This document shows positions 22,495-30,097 of a DNA stretch of 64,000 nucleotides, in pieces; within the stretch, counting starts at the first letter, position 1; the number at the start of each line of letters is the position of its first letter. The position numbers and the translations under genes are program-made. A model generated the notes under the pieces. That model saw only the letters and a list, made by a program, of their open reading frames with translations. It ran no database searches and had not been told where the DNA came from. This DNA is from UBA6220 sp041650375. GTDB taxonomy: Bacteria > Patescibacteriota > Minisyncoccia > Minisyncoccales > Minisyncoccaceae. Where the stretch lies: contig JBAZLH010000004.1 in the NCBI GenBank assembly GCA_041650375.1, positions 43,188 to 107,187 on the forward strand, in the 5' to 3' direction.

Positions 22495-23262
22495 TTATTT
22501 AAAAAATTCCAATATTCCCGGAACAAAATACAGCAAAACCCCCAAAAGACAAAGGCATCCGAAAATAAAAGTGAATTTGGAAAAATTAATTTTTTGGGAA
22601 ACGCCCATTAATAATTTTAAAGTGGCAATGCCGAAAATAAAACTGAAAAATATGCCGATTAAGATATTCCCGGATATGATTGCCGGGGTTTTAAGGTATA
22701 AATAAAGCCCTGAACCCAAAACCACGGGCACGGAAATTAAATACGATGTTTTTAATATTTTTTTCGGATCATCTTCAAACAAAGATAAGCCGAAAATGGT
22801 TGCTCCGGAGCGGGAAACCCCGGGAATGGGAGTAATGGCTTGGAGTAGCCCCACTATTATCGCGGAAACGGTATTGCTTGCTTTTATCTTTATTTTTTTC
22901 TTTTGAAACCAAGAAGTCAGCAATAACCCGCAACCCATTAAAAACAATAAAGCCGGCCCGCCGCCGATATTACTCGCGAATTTATAAACAAAAAAACCGA
23001 TTCCTCCGGAAATTACGGTTACGATAATAAAAAATTTCAAAAACTTTTTATCTTTGAATAAAATCAAATCCACGACATCCTTCCAAAAAAAGATTATCAC
23101 AGCCAGAGCCGTTCCCAAATGCAAAAACAGCGCAAAGTCCACGCTATTCACTTGTTGCAGGGCAAAGCTGGAAAACAACGCCACTATACCCTCGCTGCTA
23201 ATCGGCAGCCATTCAAAAATTCCTTGCAAAATTCCCGTTAAAATATATTCCCACATATTCAA
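22495..23262 (-). CDS. uppP: Undecaprenyl-diphosphatase
   Basis: Integral membrane phosphatase (BacA family) that recycles undecaprenyl pyrophosphate for peptidoglycan and other wall polymers; loss raises bacitracin sensitivity in other bacteria. The two signatures are ILQGIFEWLPISSEGIVAL near residues 11-29 and ITPIPGVSRSGATIFGLSL near 140-158. About eight TM segments fill 255 aa. It begins one base after the PrmC-like gene's stop. Confidence 0.95.
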   Translation of the reverse strand: MNMWEYILTGILQGIFEWLPISSEGIVALFSSFALQQVNSVDFALFLHLGTALAVIIFFWKDVVDLILFKDKKFLKFFIIVTVISGGIGFFVYKFASNIGGGPALLFLMGCGLLLTSWFQKKKIKIKASNTVSAIIVGLLQAITPIPGVSRSGATIFGLSLFEDDPKKILKTSYLISVPVVLGSGLYLYLKTPAIISGNILIGIFFSFIFGIATLKLLMGVSQKINFSKFTFIFGCLCLLGVLLYFVPGILEFFK

Positions 23263-23961
23263 TTACTTTTTAATTTTTATTACTCTTATCTTTCCAAATT
23301 GGTCTTTTAAAAATTCGTAAGACGAATATTTTTTACTTTGCCCGCCATAGCTCTCTTGGAGCGAAGGCGGGTTGTTTATTATTTTTTCAATTAATTCTTT
23401 TTGTTGCGGGTCTATTTCCATATAAGCGATTCCTTTCTCATTCAAATGCCCGGCCGCATTTTCCAAAAACATTTTAATAAAATCCATGCCGTATTCTCCT
23501 CCCATCAACGCAATCATTGGCTCGTATTTCTTAACATCCTCGCCGATTTCATCCATCCTCTCCTCGGCAACGTAAGGCGGATTGGCTAAAATAAAATCGT
23601 ACTTATCCGCTATATTTGAAAAAACGTTTGTCTTTATTATTTTGTATCGGCTTAAATCAATTTCATTTAAATCCAAATTTATTTGTATCTGCTTTAAAAA
23701 ATTATCGTCAATTTCACCGAAATCGCAAACTGCGTTGCTGATTTTCTTAAGAACCGCTATGCCAACGCACCCGGAACCAGAAAATAAATCCAAACAGTGA
23801 ATTTTTTGTTCTAAGCTTTTTTTAATTTCACCTATCGCGGCATTAACCCAATCTTCGGTTTCTTCGCGCGGAATTAAAGGCTTTTGGCTTAAATCTATTT
23901 TACAACCCAAAAAATCTTTAAACCCGGACTTATAGGCTTCGGGCAAACCGTTATATTCCAT
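23263..23961 (-). CDS. PrmC/HemK-like protein-glutamine N5-methyltransferase
   Basis: AdoMet-dependent methyltransferase of 232 aa. It has PLIPREETEDWVN, the cofactor loop LDLFSGSGCVGIAVL and the catalytic FILANPPYVAEE, the NPPY box of the HemK/PrmC group that methylates the GGQ Gln of release factors. The N-terminal helical domain of PrmC is short here (about 25 residues before the core), so release-factor specificity is likely but not certain. It overlaps the upstream PAP2-like gene by 11 bp. Confidence 0.85.
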   Translation of the reverse strand: MEYNGLPEAYKSGFKDFLGCKIDLSQKPLIPREETEDWVNAAIGEIKKSLEQKIHCLDLFSGSGCVGIAVLKKISNAVCDFGEIDDNFLKQIQINLDLNEIDLSRYKIIKTNVFSNIADKYDFILANPPYVAEERMDEIGEDVKKYEPMIALMGGEYGMDFIKMFLENAAGHLNEKGIAYMEIDPQQKELIEKIINNPPSLQESYGGQSKKYSSYEFLKDQFGKIRVIKIKK

Positions 23962-24412
23962 ACACGACTAAAAGCGCGATTATAATTCCAATCAAGCTGC
24001 CCGCCAATATTTCCTTCAAGCTATGCCCTAAAACTTCTTTAACTTTTTCCATATCTTCGGCTTCATCCGACTCAGAGCTCAATATCTCAATCAAACGGTT
24101 AAGCGACTGGGCTTGCCTGCCCGCTTCCGCCCGAATTACGCGGGCATCGTAAATAATATAAAAAGCCAAAACCACGCAAATCGCGAAAAGCGGCGAGCCA
24201 AAGCCGTAAAGCAACCCCACAACCGTTGCCAAAGCCACGGAAGTGGCGCTGTGCGACGACGGAAACCCTCCGGGCAAAGAATATAAGTTAAACCTGAATT
24301 TCTTGTCTTTGGCAGCCAAAACAACCGCTTTTAAGGTTTGGGCGATAAACCACGCCAAGGCTACTGAAATTAACGCTTTATTTTCCCAAACTGCCGCTAT
24401 GATTTCGTTCAT
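23951..24412 (-). CDS. Divergent PAP2-family (DUF212) membrane protein
   Basis: Membrane protein of 153 aa with four hydrophobic segments. The motif GGFPSSHSATSVALATVVGL contains the PSSHS box of PAP2 phosphatases, followed by YDARVIRAEAGRQAQSLN, which is diagnostic of the DUF212 / YuiD subgroup. The first PAP2 box (KxxxxxxRP) is not visible, so phosphatase activity is doubtful. It overlaps the PrmC-like gene and follows the DUF167 gene by 13 bp. Confidence 0.88.
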   Translation of the reverse strand: MNEIIAAVWENKALISVALAWFIAQTLKAVVLAAKDKKFRFNLYSLPGGFPSSHSATSVALATVVGLLYGFGSPLFAICVVLAFYIIYDARVIRAEAGRQAQSLNRLIEILSSESDEAEDMEKVKEVLGHSLKEILAGSLIGIIIALLVVYGI

Positions 24413-24425
24413 ATTTTTTAGAAAA

Positions 24426-24662
24426 TTATTTAATGGAATCTAATGATTGAATTAAAAATATTTTATTCCTTTCTTTAAAGCCTTTAACCATTTTTATTTC
24501 TTTTTGGCTTAAACCAAAGTATTCCGATAGGGCGCTAATAATCGCTTGGTTGGCCGCGCCGCCAATCGGTTTGGCGCGAACATGCACCTCAAACGCGTCT
24601 TCGCTTTTTTTGATTACTTCTTCCTTTTTACTCGCCGGAAAAGCCTTTACTTTGATTAACAT
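24426..24662 (-). CDS. DUF167 (YggU) family protein
   Basis: Small alpha/beta protein of 78 aa. It has the family pattern VKAFPASKKEEV, then VRAKPIGGAANQAIISALSEYF and SQKEIKMVKGFKERNKIF. Function is unknown across bacteria; the fold is established for YggU-type proteins. It is the first of the run DUF167, PAP2-like, PrmC-like, uppP, AlkD-like, all closely spaced on the minus strand and probably one operon. Confidence 0.9.
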   Translation of the reverse strand: MLIKVKAFPASKKEEVIKKSEDAFEVHVRAKPIGGAANQAIISALSEYFGLSQKEIKMVKGFKERNKIFLIQSLDSIK

Positions 24663-24727
24663 TAATAAAATAATAGCATAAAAACCAACATCGAATCAAC
24701 AAGAAAATATTTAACCAAAATAAAAAA

Positions 24728-24747
24728 GTCCCGTTATAAAACGGGAC
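24728..24747 (-). terminator. Intrinsic terminator of the FKBP gene
   Basis: GTCCCGTT-ATAA-AACGGGAC followed on the minus strand by TTTTTTATTT. It begins 16 bp after the FKBP stop. Confidence 0.85.
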
Positions 24748-24763
24748 CTCCAAACGCTATTTG

Positions 24764-25276
24764 CTAATTTATCTTTAACAAATCCACCACGAACACCAAG
24801 GTGGCGTTGCCGGGAATAGCTCCGGGTATGCCGCTTTCTCCATAACCCAGTTCCGGCGGAATGGTTAATTTTCTCTGTTCTCCCACTTTCATGCCAACCA
24901 TGCCTTGGTCCCAGCCTTTAATTACTTGCCCGGCGCCAACCGTAAATACAAACGGCTCGCGGCCCGGATTTAAACTGGAATCAAATTTTGTGCCATTTTC
25001 AAACGTACCAGTGTAATTAACAGTTAAAGAATCTCCGGCTTTGGACTCCGCTCCCGCTCCTTGTTTTAATATTTCTATTTTCATTTTTGTTTGATTTGTG
25101 TTTACGGAATTTGAAACATTTCCTTGCGCGTCTTCCGGATTTATTATGTTCGCGTGGCTGCTATTTTCCGCAATCGGCTCCGGCAATTCTTTTGATTGGC
25201 GGCCGGCGCAAATTATAATTCCAATAATGATAACGGCGATTATCGCCACGATAATAATTATTTTTTTGGTTTCCAT
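24764..25276 (-). CDS. Membrane-anchored FKBP-type peptidyl-prolyl isomerase
   Basis: Product of 170 aa with an N-terminal TM anchor (residues 5-23) and a linker to about 65, then an FKBP domain. Key segments are SLTVNYTGTFENGTKFDSS, GAGQVIKGWDQGMVGMKVGE and PPELGYGESG, ending in VFVVDLLKIN; the binding-pocket Tyr, Phe, Asp and Trp are kept. It should speed proline isomerisation of exported proteins outside the membrane. It follows a SIMPL gene by 4 bp and ends at a strong terminator. Confidence 0.94.
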   Translation of the reverse strand: METKKIIIIVAIIAVIIIGIIICAGRQSKELPEPIAENSSHANIINPEDAQGNVSNSVNTNQTKMKIEILKQGAGAESKAGDSLTVNYTGTFENGTKFDSSLNPGREPFVFTVGAGQVIKGWDQGMVGMKVGEQRKLTIPPELGYGESGIPGAIPGNATLVFVVDLLKIN

Positions 25277-25280
25277 GGTG

Positions 25281-26078
25281 CTATTTTATTTCGTAAGTAA
25301 TATTTACAGTCACGTCAATCTTGCTTTCTCCGGTAGCCACCGGTACCGCAGTGGGAACTCCTCCGCCGATTCCGGATGATTTGGCCATATCATAAGCGTA
25401 ATATGGGTAAGATCCCGATTCGGTGAATCCGGTTATTTTTCCCAAATTAACGCCTAAGCCCTTTGCAATACTTTGCGCGTCCGCCTTGGCGTTTGCAATC
25501 GCCTGGTTTCTGGCATCCGCTTTGACCGCGTCTATATTTTCCACCGTAAAGCTTAAACCGCTAACATTGCTGGCTCCCGCAGTCACCGCTCCGGTAGTAA
25601 TGTCTCCGATTTTATCCAATTGTTTTATTTTTACTTCCAATGATTCCGTGGCCGTATAACCCACTAATTTTTGGTTTAACGGTCGCGCATAATCAATGGC
25701 GCTTATCGCGCTTACGTATTCGTATTTCGGATTAACACTGTAGCTAACAGTTTTAATATATTTATCTTCAACTCCTTGGGCTTTTAAAAAAGTTAACACA
25801 GCCGATGATTTATCCCTGTTTTTGCTGATTGCGTCCGAAGCCGTGGCCGCGTCAGTGGTTGATGTGATTGTTACAACCGCCAAATCCGGCTTTACGTAAA
25901 CAGTGCCGGTTTTTGACACGGAGATAACGTTGTTTTGCCCGCCGCCGATGTATTGCGTTTCTTTAACCTTGGCGTTAATCATAACCAAAAAGTAAAAGGT
26001 TATTACAAAAAGCAAAACCGCCACAATTATCATTATTACTTGGGACAATGGATTGTTTTTTATTTCTTCTAAGGCCAT
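25281..26078 (-). CDS. SIMPL-domain (DUF541) membrane-anchored protein, second copy
   Basis: Product of 265 aa with a TM anchor at about residues 14-35, then the SIMPL domain starting at ISVSKTGTVYVKPDLAVVTI and including ARNQAIANAKADAQSIAKGL and the end VNITYEIK. It is a paralog of the protein at 11889-12623 but with low identity by eye. It is paired with the FKBP foldase 4 bp downstream, so both should act on the outer face of the membrane. Confidence 0.85.
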   Translation of the reverse strand: MALEEIKNNPLSQVIMIIVAVLLFVITFYFLVMINAKVKETQYIGGGQNNVISVSKTGTVYVKPDLAVVTITSTTDAATASDAISKNRDKSSAVLTFLKAQGVEDKYIKTVSYSVNPKYEYVSAISAIDYARPLNQKLVGYTATESLEVKIKQLDKIGDITTGAVTAGASNVSGLSFTVENIDAVKADARNQAIANAKADAQSIAKGLGVNLGKITGFTESGSYPYYAYDMAKSSGIGGGVPTAVPVATGESKIDVTVNITYEIK

Positions 26079-26131
26079 ATATTTTTATATGTTATTATTT
26101 ATTATTATTTATAATTTTATTATATCTAATT

Positions 26132-26452
26132 TTAACTTAATTTCAATCCCGAAGGCATTTCTTTTTCTGGAATAACAACCGACAAGTTTTCTTCGTTTTT
26201 TATCGCCAAAAGCATAGCCTGGCTTTCCAGGCCCATCATCATCCTGGGCTCTAGATTGGCCACCACGACTATGGTCTTATTAACTAAATCCTCGGGCGCG
26301 TAAAACTTGCCGATACCGGCGATAATTTGCCTTTTTTCTTCTCCGACTTCAGCTTGTATTTTTAAAAGTTTTTCCGATCCCTCAATTCTCTCCGCGAAAA
26401 TTATTTTTGCCAGGCGCAAATCAATTTTTTCAAATTCTTCAAAATTTATCAT
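26132..26452 (-). CDS. tRNA-binding domain protein, MetRS beta-like
   Basis: Product of 106 aa made of a single OB-fold tRNA-binding domain. EFEKIDLRLAKIIFAERIEG and LLKIQAEVGEEKRQIIAGI, then VANLEPRMMMGLESQAMLLA, match the C-terminal domain of methionyl-tRNA synthetase (MetG beta) and CsaA/Trbp111-like proteins. The catalytic MetRS is not in the window. It could be a separate subunit of MetRS or a general structured-RNA binder. Confidence 0.88.
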   Translation of the reverse strand: MINFEEFEKIDLRLAKIIFAERIEGSEKLLKIQAEVGEEKRQIIAGIGKFYAPEDLVNKTIVVVANLEPRMMMGLESQAMLLAIKNEENLSVVIPEKEMPSGLKLS

Positions 26453-26479
26453 ATTATAAAATTAAAAATTATTTACTAA

Positions 26480-26500
26480 GAAGCCGCCGATGGCGGCTTC
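26480..26500 (-). terminator. Hairpin after the desulfoferrodoxin gene
   Basis: GAAGCCGCC-GAT-GGCGGCTTC, a strong 9-bp stem 21 bp after the stop at 26522. On the minus strand it is followed by TTAGTAAATAATTTTTAATTT; on the plus strand by TTTCTT. It may work in both directions. Confidence 0.6.
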
Positions 26501-26521
26501 TTTCTTGGATTTAATTCTAAA

Positions 26522-26935
26522 CTATCTTTTTGCCCAAAGCAAATGGACATTGCAAAATTCGCGGATAACCAAATTATTGATATTTTTGGTCATTCCTAGG
26601 CAATCAGCTTCGGCTAACACCAATTCTGGCTTATCGCCTGGCTTTAAATATTTTCTTTGCAAAATATTGTTTGTGCTCGGGTCAATAATTTCTATCCATT
26701 CTATATAATGCTTTTCTTCCATTGGATGCGAAACAGAACCGACTTGCACTTTGATAAAACCTTCACCTTCTTCTACTATGGGCACGTGTTTTTCGCCCAG
26801 TTCCGGGTCTTGCGTTTTTTCTTCCACTAATTGCATCGGCTGTCCGCAACAAATCATCGCGCCGCCGCCGCCGTGAGCCACTTCCACGACATTGCCACAA
26901 ACCGTGCATTTGTAAATTTGATTAATTTCTATCAT
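26522..26935 (-). CDS. dfx: Desulfoferrodoxin (superoxide reductase)
   Basis: Enzyme that reduces superoxide to peroxide without making oxygen, typical of anaerobes. The N-terminal desulforedoxin domain has YKCTVCGN and MICCGQPM (Fe centre I, CxxC plus CC). The catalytic centre II is shown by GEKHVPIV, SVSHPMEEKHYIEW and the late REFCNVHLLW, giving the four His and one Cys. At 137 aa it is the two-iron class. Its presence fits a fermentative cell using an oxygen-sensitive [FeFe] hydrogenase. Confidence 0.95.
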   Translation of the reverse strand: MIEINQIYKCTVCGNVVEVAHGGGGAMICCGQPMQLVEEKTQDPELGEKHVPIVEEGEGFIKVQVGSVSHPMEEKHYIEWIEIIDPSTNNILQRKYLKPGDKPELVLAEADCLGMTKNINNLVIREFCNVHLLWAKR

Positions 26936-27010
26936 ATTAATTTTTTTATTATTATAATTGCTTAAATATATTATACTATGATTAATATTTAATTAAAACT
27001 CCAAAAAGAA

Positions 27011-27043
27011 AAGAACCCTTCGATAAACTCAGGGTTCTTTTTT
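27011..27043 (-). terminator. Terminator after the RRM gene
   Basis: AAGAACCCT (27011-27019) pairs with AGGGTTCTT (27031-27039). T-rich sequence follows on both strands (TTTTCTTTTT on minus, TTTTAAA on plus). It lies 19 bp after the RRM stop. Confidence 0.7.
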
Positions 27044-27057
27044 AAATTCAACTGCGA

Positions 27058-27339
27058 TTATTCGTTGGGTCTGTCGTTGAAAGTTCTTTCTTTCATCGGC
27101 CTTGCTTCATCAACAAGCATCTTTCTGCCTTCAACTTCGGAGCCGTTAAACATTTCTTTTGCCTTGGCTGCTTCTTCTTCAGTGGCCATTTCCACAAAAC
27201 CAAATCCTTTTGATCTTTTGGAAAACTTGTCAATGATGATGGAAGCGGACGCTACTGTGCCGGCTTGAGAAAACATTTCTTTCAAGGCCTCGTCAGTAGT
27301 GGAGTAAGGTAGATTGCCTATGTACAACTTTTTTTCCAT
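27058..27339 (-). CDS. RNA-recognition-motif (RRM) protein
   Basis: Single RRM of 93 aa. RNP2 is KLYIGNLPYS at residues 4-13 and RNP1 is KGFGFVEMA near 44-52, with aromatic residues in place, followed by a short charged tail. Bacterial single-RRM proteins of this type, as in cyanobacteria, bind single-stranded RNA and are often cold-induced. The leader upstream (27340-27425) can form a TACTCT/AGAGTA stem, raising the possibility of autoregulation. It is transcribed alone. Confidence 0.93.
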   Translation of the reverse strand: MEKKLYIGNLPYSTTDEALKEMFSQAGTVASASIIIDKFSKRSKGFGFVEMATEEEAAKAKEMFNGSEVEGRKMLVDEARPMKERTFNDRPNE

Positions 27340-27425
27340 TTTCTTTTTTTATTACTTGATAACCGACCTACTCTCAGACAACATACCGAGTCGCTAGAGT
27401 ACGAACACTTTGGTAAGTATTGCCT
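27340..27425 (-). other. Structured leader of the RRM gene
   Basis: Unusually GC-balanced sequence for an intergenic gap here. TACTCT (27371-27376) can pair with AGAGTA (27396-27401), with ACTC/GAGT inside, leaving a loop that includes CAACATACCG. It lies a few tens of bases before the RRM start. No T-run follows. It could be a binding site for the RRM protein itself. Confidence 0.35.
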
Positions 27426-27487
27426 AAAAGATGACATAAGTATATTTAAAAGTCAACAAGTTTGCCTGCGCCAAAAAATATCTAAAC

Positions 27488-27515
27488 TTGTAATCTGGCG
27501 GGTTGTTGATATAAT
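27488..27515 (+). promoter_or_regulatory. Promoter of the GH3 / hemolysin III operon, predicted leaderless
   Basis: TTGTAA (27488-27493), 16 bp, TATAAT (27510-27515). The ATG at 27527 lies 11 bp after the -10, leaving a leader of about 5 nt and no Shine-Dalgarno sequence. Confidence 0.6.
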
Positions 27516-27526
27516 TATTTAAAACA

Positions 27527-28672
27527 ATGAACGCAAAAAAACACTTGAAAATATTAGGAACCGCAATAATTTTATTTGCCGCCTGCGCCGCGGCTTTTAC
27601 CGTTTACGCGGCCGCATCAAGCGAAAAAAAAGACGCCGAATTGAAAAAGAAAATCGGCCAAATGCTTATTATCGGATTCCGGGGTGCGGAAATAAACAAA
27701 GATTCATATATTGTTAAAACCATCAACGAACTCAATATTGGAGGCGTGATTTTGTTTGATAAAGACAGCCCGTCCAAGGGAGAAATACAAAGAAATATCG
27801 TTGACCCGAAACAAACCAAAACGCTCATAGCGAATTTAAAACAAAATTCTTCAGCTTCCCTTTTTGTGGCAATTGACGCCGAGGGCGGATACGTAAACCG
27901 CTTAAAAACCAAATACGGTTTTTTTAGTATACCCAGCGCCGAAACCTTAGGAAAAGGAAGCTTGGAAAAGACTGAACAAGCCGGGGAACTTTTGGGGCAA
28001 GAATTGGCGGCCATGGGTTTTAATATGGATTTTGCTCCGGTTGTTGACGTAAACATTAATCCGGCAAATCCGGTTATCGGTTATTTGGAAAGGTCTTTTT
28101 CGTCCGACCCTTCAACCGTGGCTTCGTACGCGAAAAGTTTTATTAAAGGGCTGCATTCCTATGGCATTGTCACTGCGATAAAACATTTTCCCGGGCATGG
28201 CAGTTCCACCGCGGACAGCCACTTGGGCATGGTTGATGTTACCAAAACTTGGTCTCCAAAAGAACTGATTCCTTATGTTGAGTTGATAAAGGGCGGCTAT
28301 TCGGATCTGGTTATGACCGCGCATATCGTGAACACGGCGATTGACCCGAACTATCCCGCCACGCTTTCGCCTTTATTCATAAAAAACCTTCTTCGTAACG
28401 GATTGCAATTTAAAGGCTTGGTTGTTTCCGATGATATGCAAATGGGCGCGATTGTGGATAATTACGGATTTAATGACGCGCTTGTCCGCGCCGTTAACTC
28501 CGGATGCGATATTTTAATTTTAAGCAATAATATAAAAACTTATAATGAGCAGGTTCCGTATGATGCCGTTAACGCCCTTTTTGTTGCTGTTAAAAACGGC
28601 CAAATTTCCGAGCAAAGGATAAACGAATCGTACGACAGGATCCAACAATTTAAAAAAGACCATGGCATTTAA
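27527..28672 (+). CDS. Glycoside hydrolase family 3, NagZ-like, membrane-anchored
   Basis: Product of 381 aa, with an N-terminal TM or signal segment at residues 10-29 and a GH3 TIM barrel. Substrate and catalytic motifs are FVAIDAEGGYVNRLK, GIVTAIKHFPGHGSSTADSH (the KHFPGH-x4-D-S-H signature of NagZ-type N-acetyl-hexosaminidases) and the nucleophile loop VVSDDMQMGAI. Unlike cytoplasmic NagZ it is exported, so it probably trims GlcNAc from peptidoglycan or foreign wall fragments outside the cell. It overlaps the hemolysin III gene by 11 bp. Confidence 0.92.
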   Translation: MNAKKHLKILGTAIILFAACAAAFTVYAAASSEKKDAELKKKIGQMLIIGFRGAEINKDSYIVKTINELNIGGVILFDKDSPSKGEIQRNIVDPKQTKTLIANLKQNSSASLFVAIDAEGGYVNRLKTKYGFFSIPSAETLGKGSLEKTEQAGELLGQELAAMGFNMDFAPVVDVNINPANPVIGYLERSFSSDPSTVASYAKSFIKGLHSYGIVTAIKHFPGHGSSTADSHLGMVDVTKTWSPKELIPYVELIKGGYSDLVMTAHIVNTAIDPNYPATLSPLFIKNLLRNGLQFKGLVVSDDMQMGAIVDNYGFNDALVRAVNSGCDILILSNNIKTYNEQVPYDAVNALFVAVKNGQISEQRINESYDRIQQFKKDHGI

Positions 28673-29318
28673 AATAAAAATCAAAGATCCGGTCAGCGGT
28701 TTCAGCCATCTCCTCGGGGCGGTTCTTTCAATCATCGGCACAATCATTTTGGTTTACTGGGCGTTCCAACAACATTCTGCTTTAAGCATTGTTGCTTTTT
28801 TTATTTTCGGATTCAGCATGATTTTTCTTTACACTTCCAGCGCGATTTATCATTTATTCGGGCACTCGCCGGAAGAAGTTGATGTGTTTAGAAAAATAGA
28901 CCACGCCATGATTTATATTTTAATCGCCGGTACCTACACGCCCATGTGCCTGATTCCGTTAAACGGAGTCCTCGGCTTTTCTTCCTTGATTATAATTTGG
29001 ATATTGGCCGCTCTCGGAGTGTCCACGGTATTTTTTAAAAAATTCTGGACCCATGTGCCGCGCTGGGCCGCGACCGCCTTATATATTTTGATGGGTTGGC
29101 TCAGCTTGGCTTTGCTTTACCCGTTAAGCAAAGCTGTTCCCGCGGATTTTATTTACTGGATCTTGGCCGGAGGAATATTCTATACCGTAGGAGCCGTCAT
29201 TTATTCCAAAAAAAAGCCGAATTTTTTCAAACAATTCGGGTTCCATGAAATCTTCCATATTTTAACCCTGCTCGGCACGCTTTGCCACTTTTGGGCAATT
29301 TACAAATACTTGGCGTAA
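28662..29318 (+). CDS. Hemolysin III / PAQR-family membrane protein
   Basis: Product of 218 aa with seven TM segments. The conserved polar positions are SSAIYHLFGH, KIDHAMIYILIAGTYTP and the terminal FHEIFHILTLLGTLCHFWAI, which together supply the Ser, Asp and His residues of the PAQR metal site. Bacterial members are linked to lipid hydrolase or hemolysin-like activity, but their true role is open. It is translationally coupled to the GH3 gene. Confidence 0.92.
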   Translation: MAFKIKIKDPVSGFSHLLGAVLSIIGTIILVYWAFQQHSALSIVAFFIFGFSMIFLYTSSAIYHLFGHSPEEVDVFRKIDHAMIYILIAGTYTPMCLIPLNGVLGFSSLIIIWILAALGVSTVFFKKFWTHVPRWAATALYILMGWLSLALLYPLSKAVPADFIYWILAGGIFYTVGAVIYSKKKPNFFKQFGFHEIFHILTLLGTLCHFWAIYKYLA

Positions 29319-29321
29319 AAA

Positions 29322-29350
29322 TTGACAAACCTAATTTGAAATGTTATTTA
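29322..29350 (+). promoter_or_regulatory. Promoter of the 56-aa membrane protein
   Basis: TTGACA (29322-29327), 17 bp, TATTTA (29345-29350). It begins 4 bp after the hemolysin III stop and gives a leader of about 16 nt carrying GGAGGG. Confidence 0.6.
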
Positions 29351-29372
29351 AAAACCATGGAGGGTGAGTTCA

Positions 29373-29543
29373 TTGAAAAGTATCATTTACGCAATTTGGC
29401 TATTTATAGTCCTTGTGTTTACGGTCATACTCGCAATCATAGCCGTTATTTTCGGATTTGTTGCGAACGCGTTTGAATACGCGGAACAAAGAAAGGCCGA
29501 GAGAAAACTGGCTGAGCGATTAGAACAATTAGCTGAAATTTAG
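29373..29543 (+). CDS. Small single-TM protein, TTG start
   Basis: Product of 56 aa: MKSIIYAIWLFIVLVFTVIL and a few more hydrophobic residues form one TM helix, followed by EYAEQRKAERKLAERLEQLA, an amphipathic charged helix. Start TTG 29373 is preceded by GGAGG at the ideal 8-9 nt distance; an in-frame GTG three codons earlier is too close to it. It has its own promoter upstream and an intrinsic terminator overlapping the stop, so it is a complete small transcription unit. No family is recognised. Confidence 0.65.
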   Translation: MKSIIYAIWLFIVLVFTVILAIIAVIFGFVANAFEYAEQRKAERKLAERLEQLAEI

Positions 29544-29554
29544 CTAATTTTTTT
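29529..29554 (+). terminator. Terminator overlapping the stop of the 56-aa gene
   Basis: TTAGCT (29529-29534) pairs with AGCTAA (29542-29547), then seven T. The stop codon lies in the descending arm. Confidence 0.7.
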
Positions 29555-29614
29555 ATTGCCAAAATAATTATTGTAAGTTAAGCTTAAAATATAATAATTT
29601 TAAAAATAAATTTT

Positions 29615-30052
29615 ATGGCGGAAGAGCATAAGCACACTTGCAGCAGTATTTTATTCAAATGCATTGATTTCCGGATGCAAACCGAAACCAGGCGCTGGCT
29701 ACACGAAAATAATTTGGCTGGCGATTGCGATGTTGTTTCCTTGGCGGGCGCTTCGAAGGGCATATCCGACAACGACCCGGAAGTGGCAAAATTAATGTTG
29801 GAGCAAATCCAAATTTCCCATGACCTTCACGGAGCCAAACAAGTTGTTTTAATCCACCATAGCGACTGCGGGCGGTACAAAAACGACTATTGCTTTGAAA
29901 GCCCGGAAAAAGAGCGCGAAACGCAAGTTAATGATATGAAAAAATCCGAAGAAATCATTAAGAAAAATTTCCCGGACATAACGGTCAAAAAAGTTTGGGC
30001 GCAAATGAACGACCCGGAAGGCAAATCCGTAGACTTCCAAATTGTCGATTAA
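29615..30052 (+). CDS. Beta-carbonic-anhydrase-like protein
   Basis: Product of 145 aa. The zinc site is readable as CIDFR (Cys, with the Asp-Arg dyad) at residues 16-20 and HHSDCGRY (His-x2-Cys) near 86-93, with SLAGASKGI between, all as in beta-class carbonic anhydrases. It is shorter than typical enzymes (about 190-220 aa) and lacks the C-terminal helices, like other minimal members in CPR genomes. It could interconvert CO2 and bicarbonate. A TATAAT lies 19 bp upstream of the ATG and a bidirectional terminator follows. Confidence 0.85.
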   Translation: MAEEHKHTCSSILFKCIDFRMQTETRRWLHENNLAGDCDVVSLAGASKGISDNDPEVAKLMLEQIQISHDLHGAKQVVLIHHSDCGRYKNDYCFESPEKERETQVNDMKKSEEIIKKNFPDITVKKVWAQMNDPEGKSVDFQIVD

Positions 30053-30066
30053 ATATCTTGAAACAA

Positions 30067-30094
30067 AAAATCGGCCCAACCGGCCGATTTTTTA
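30067..30094. terminator. Bidirectional terminator between carbonic anhydrase and typA
   Basis: TCGGCC (30071-30076) and GGCCGA (30082-30087) pair, flanked by A-run and T-run so that T-tails exist on both strands. It serves two convergent genes. Confidence 0.85.
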
Positions 30095-30097
30095 ATA

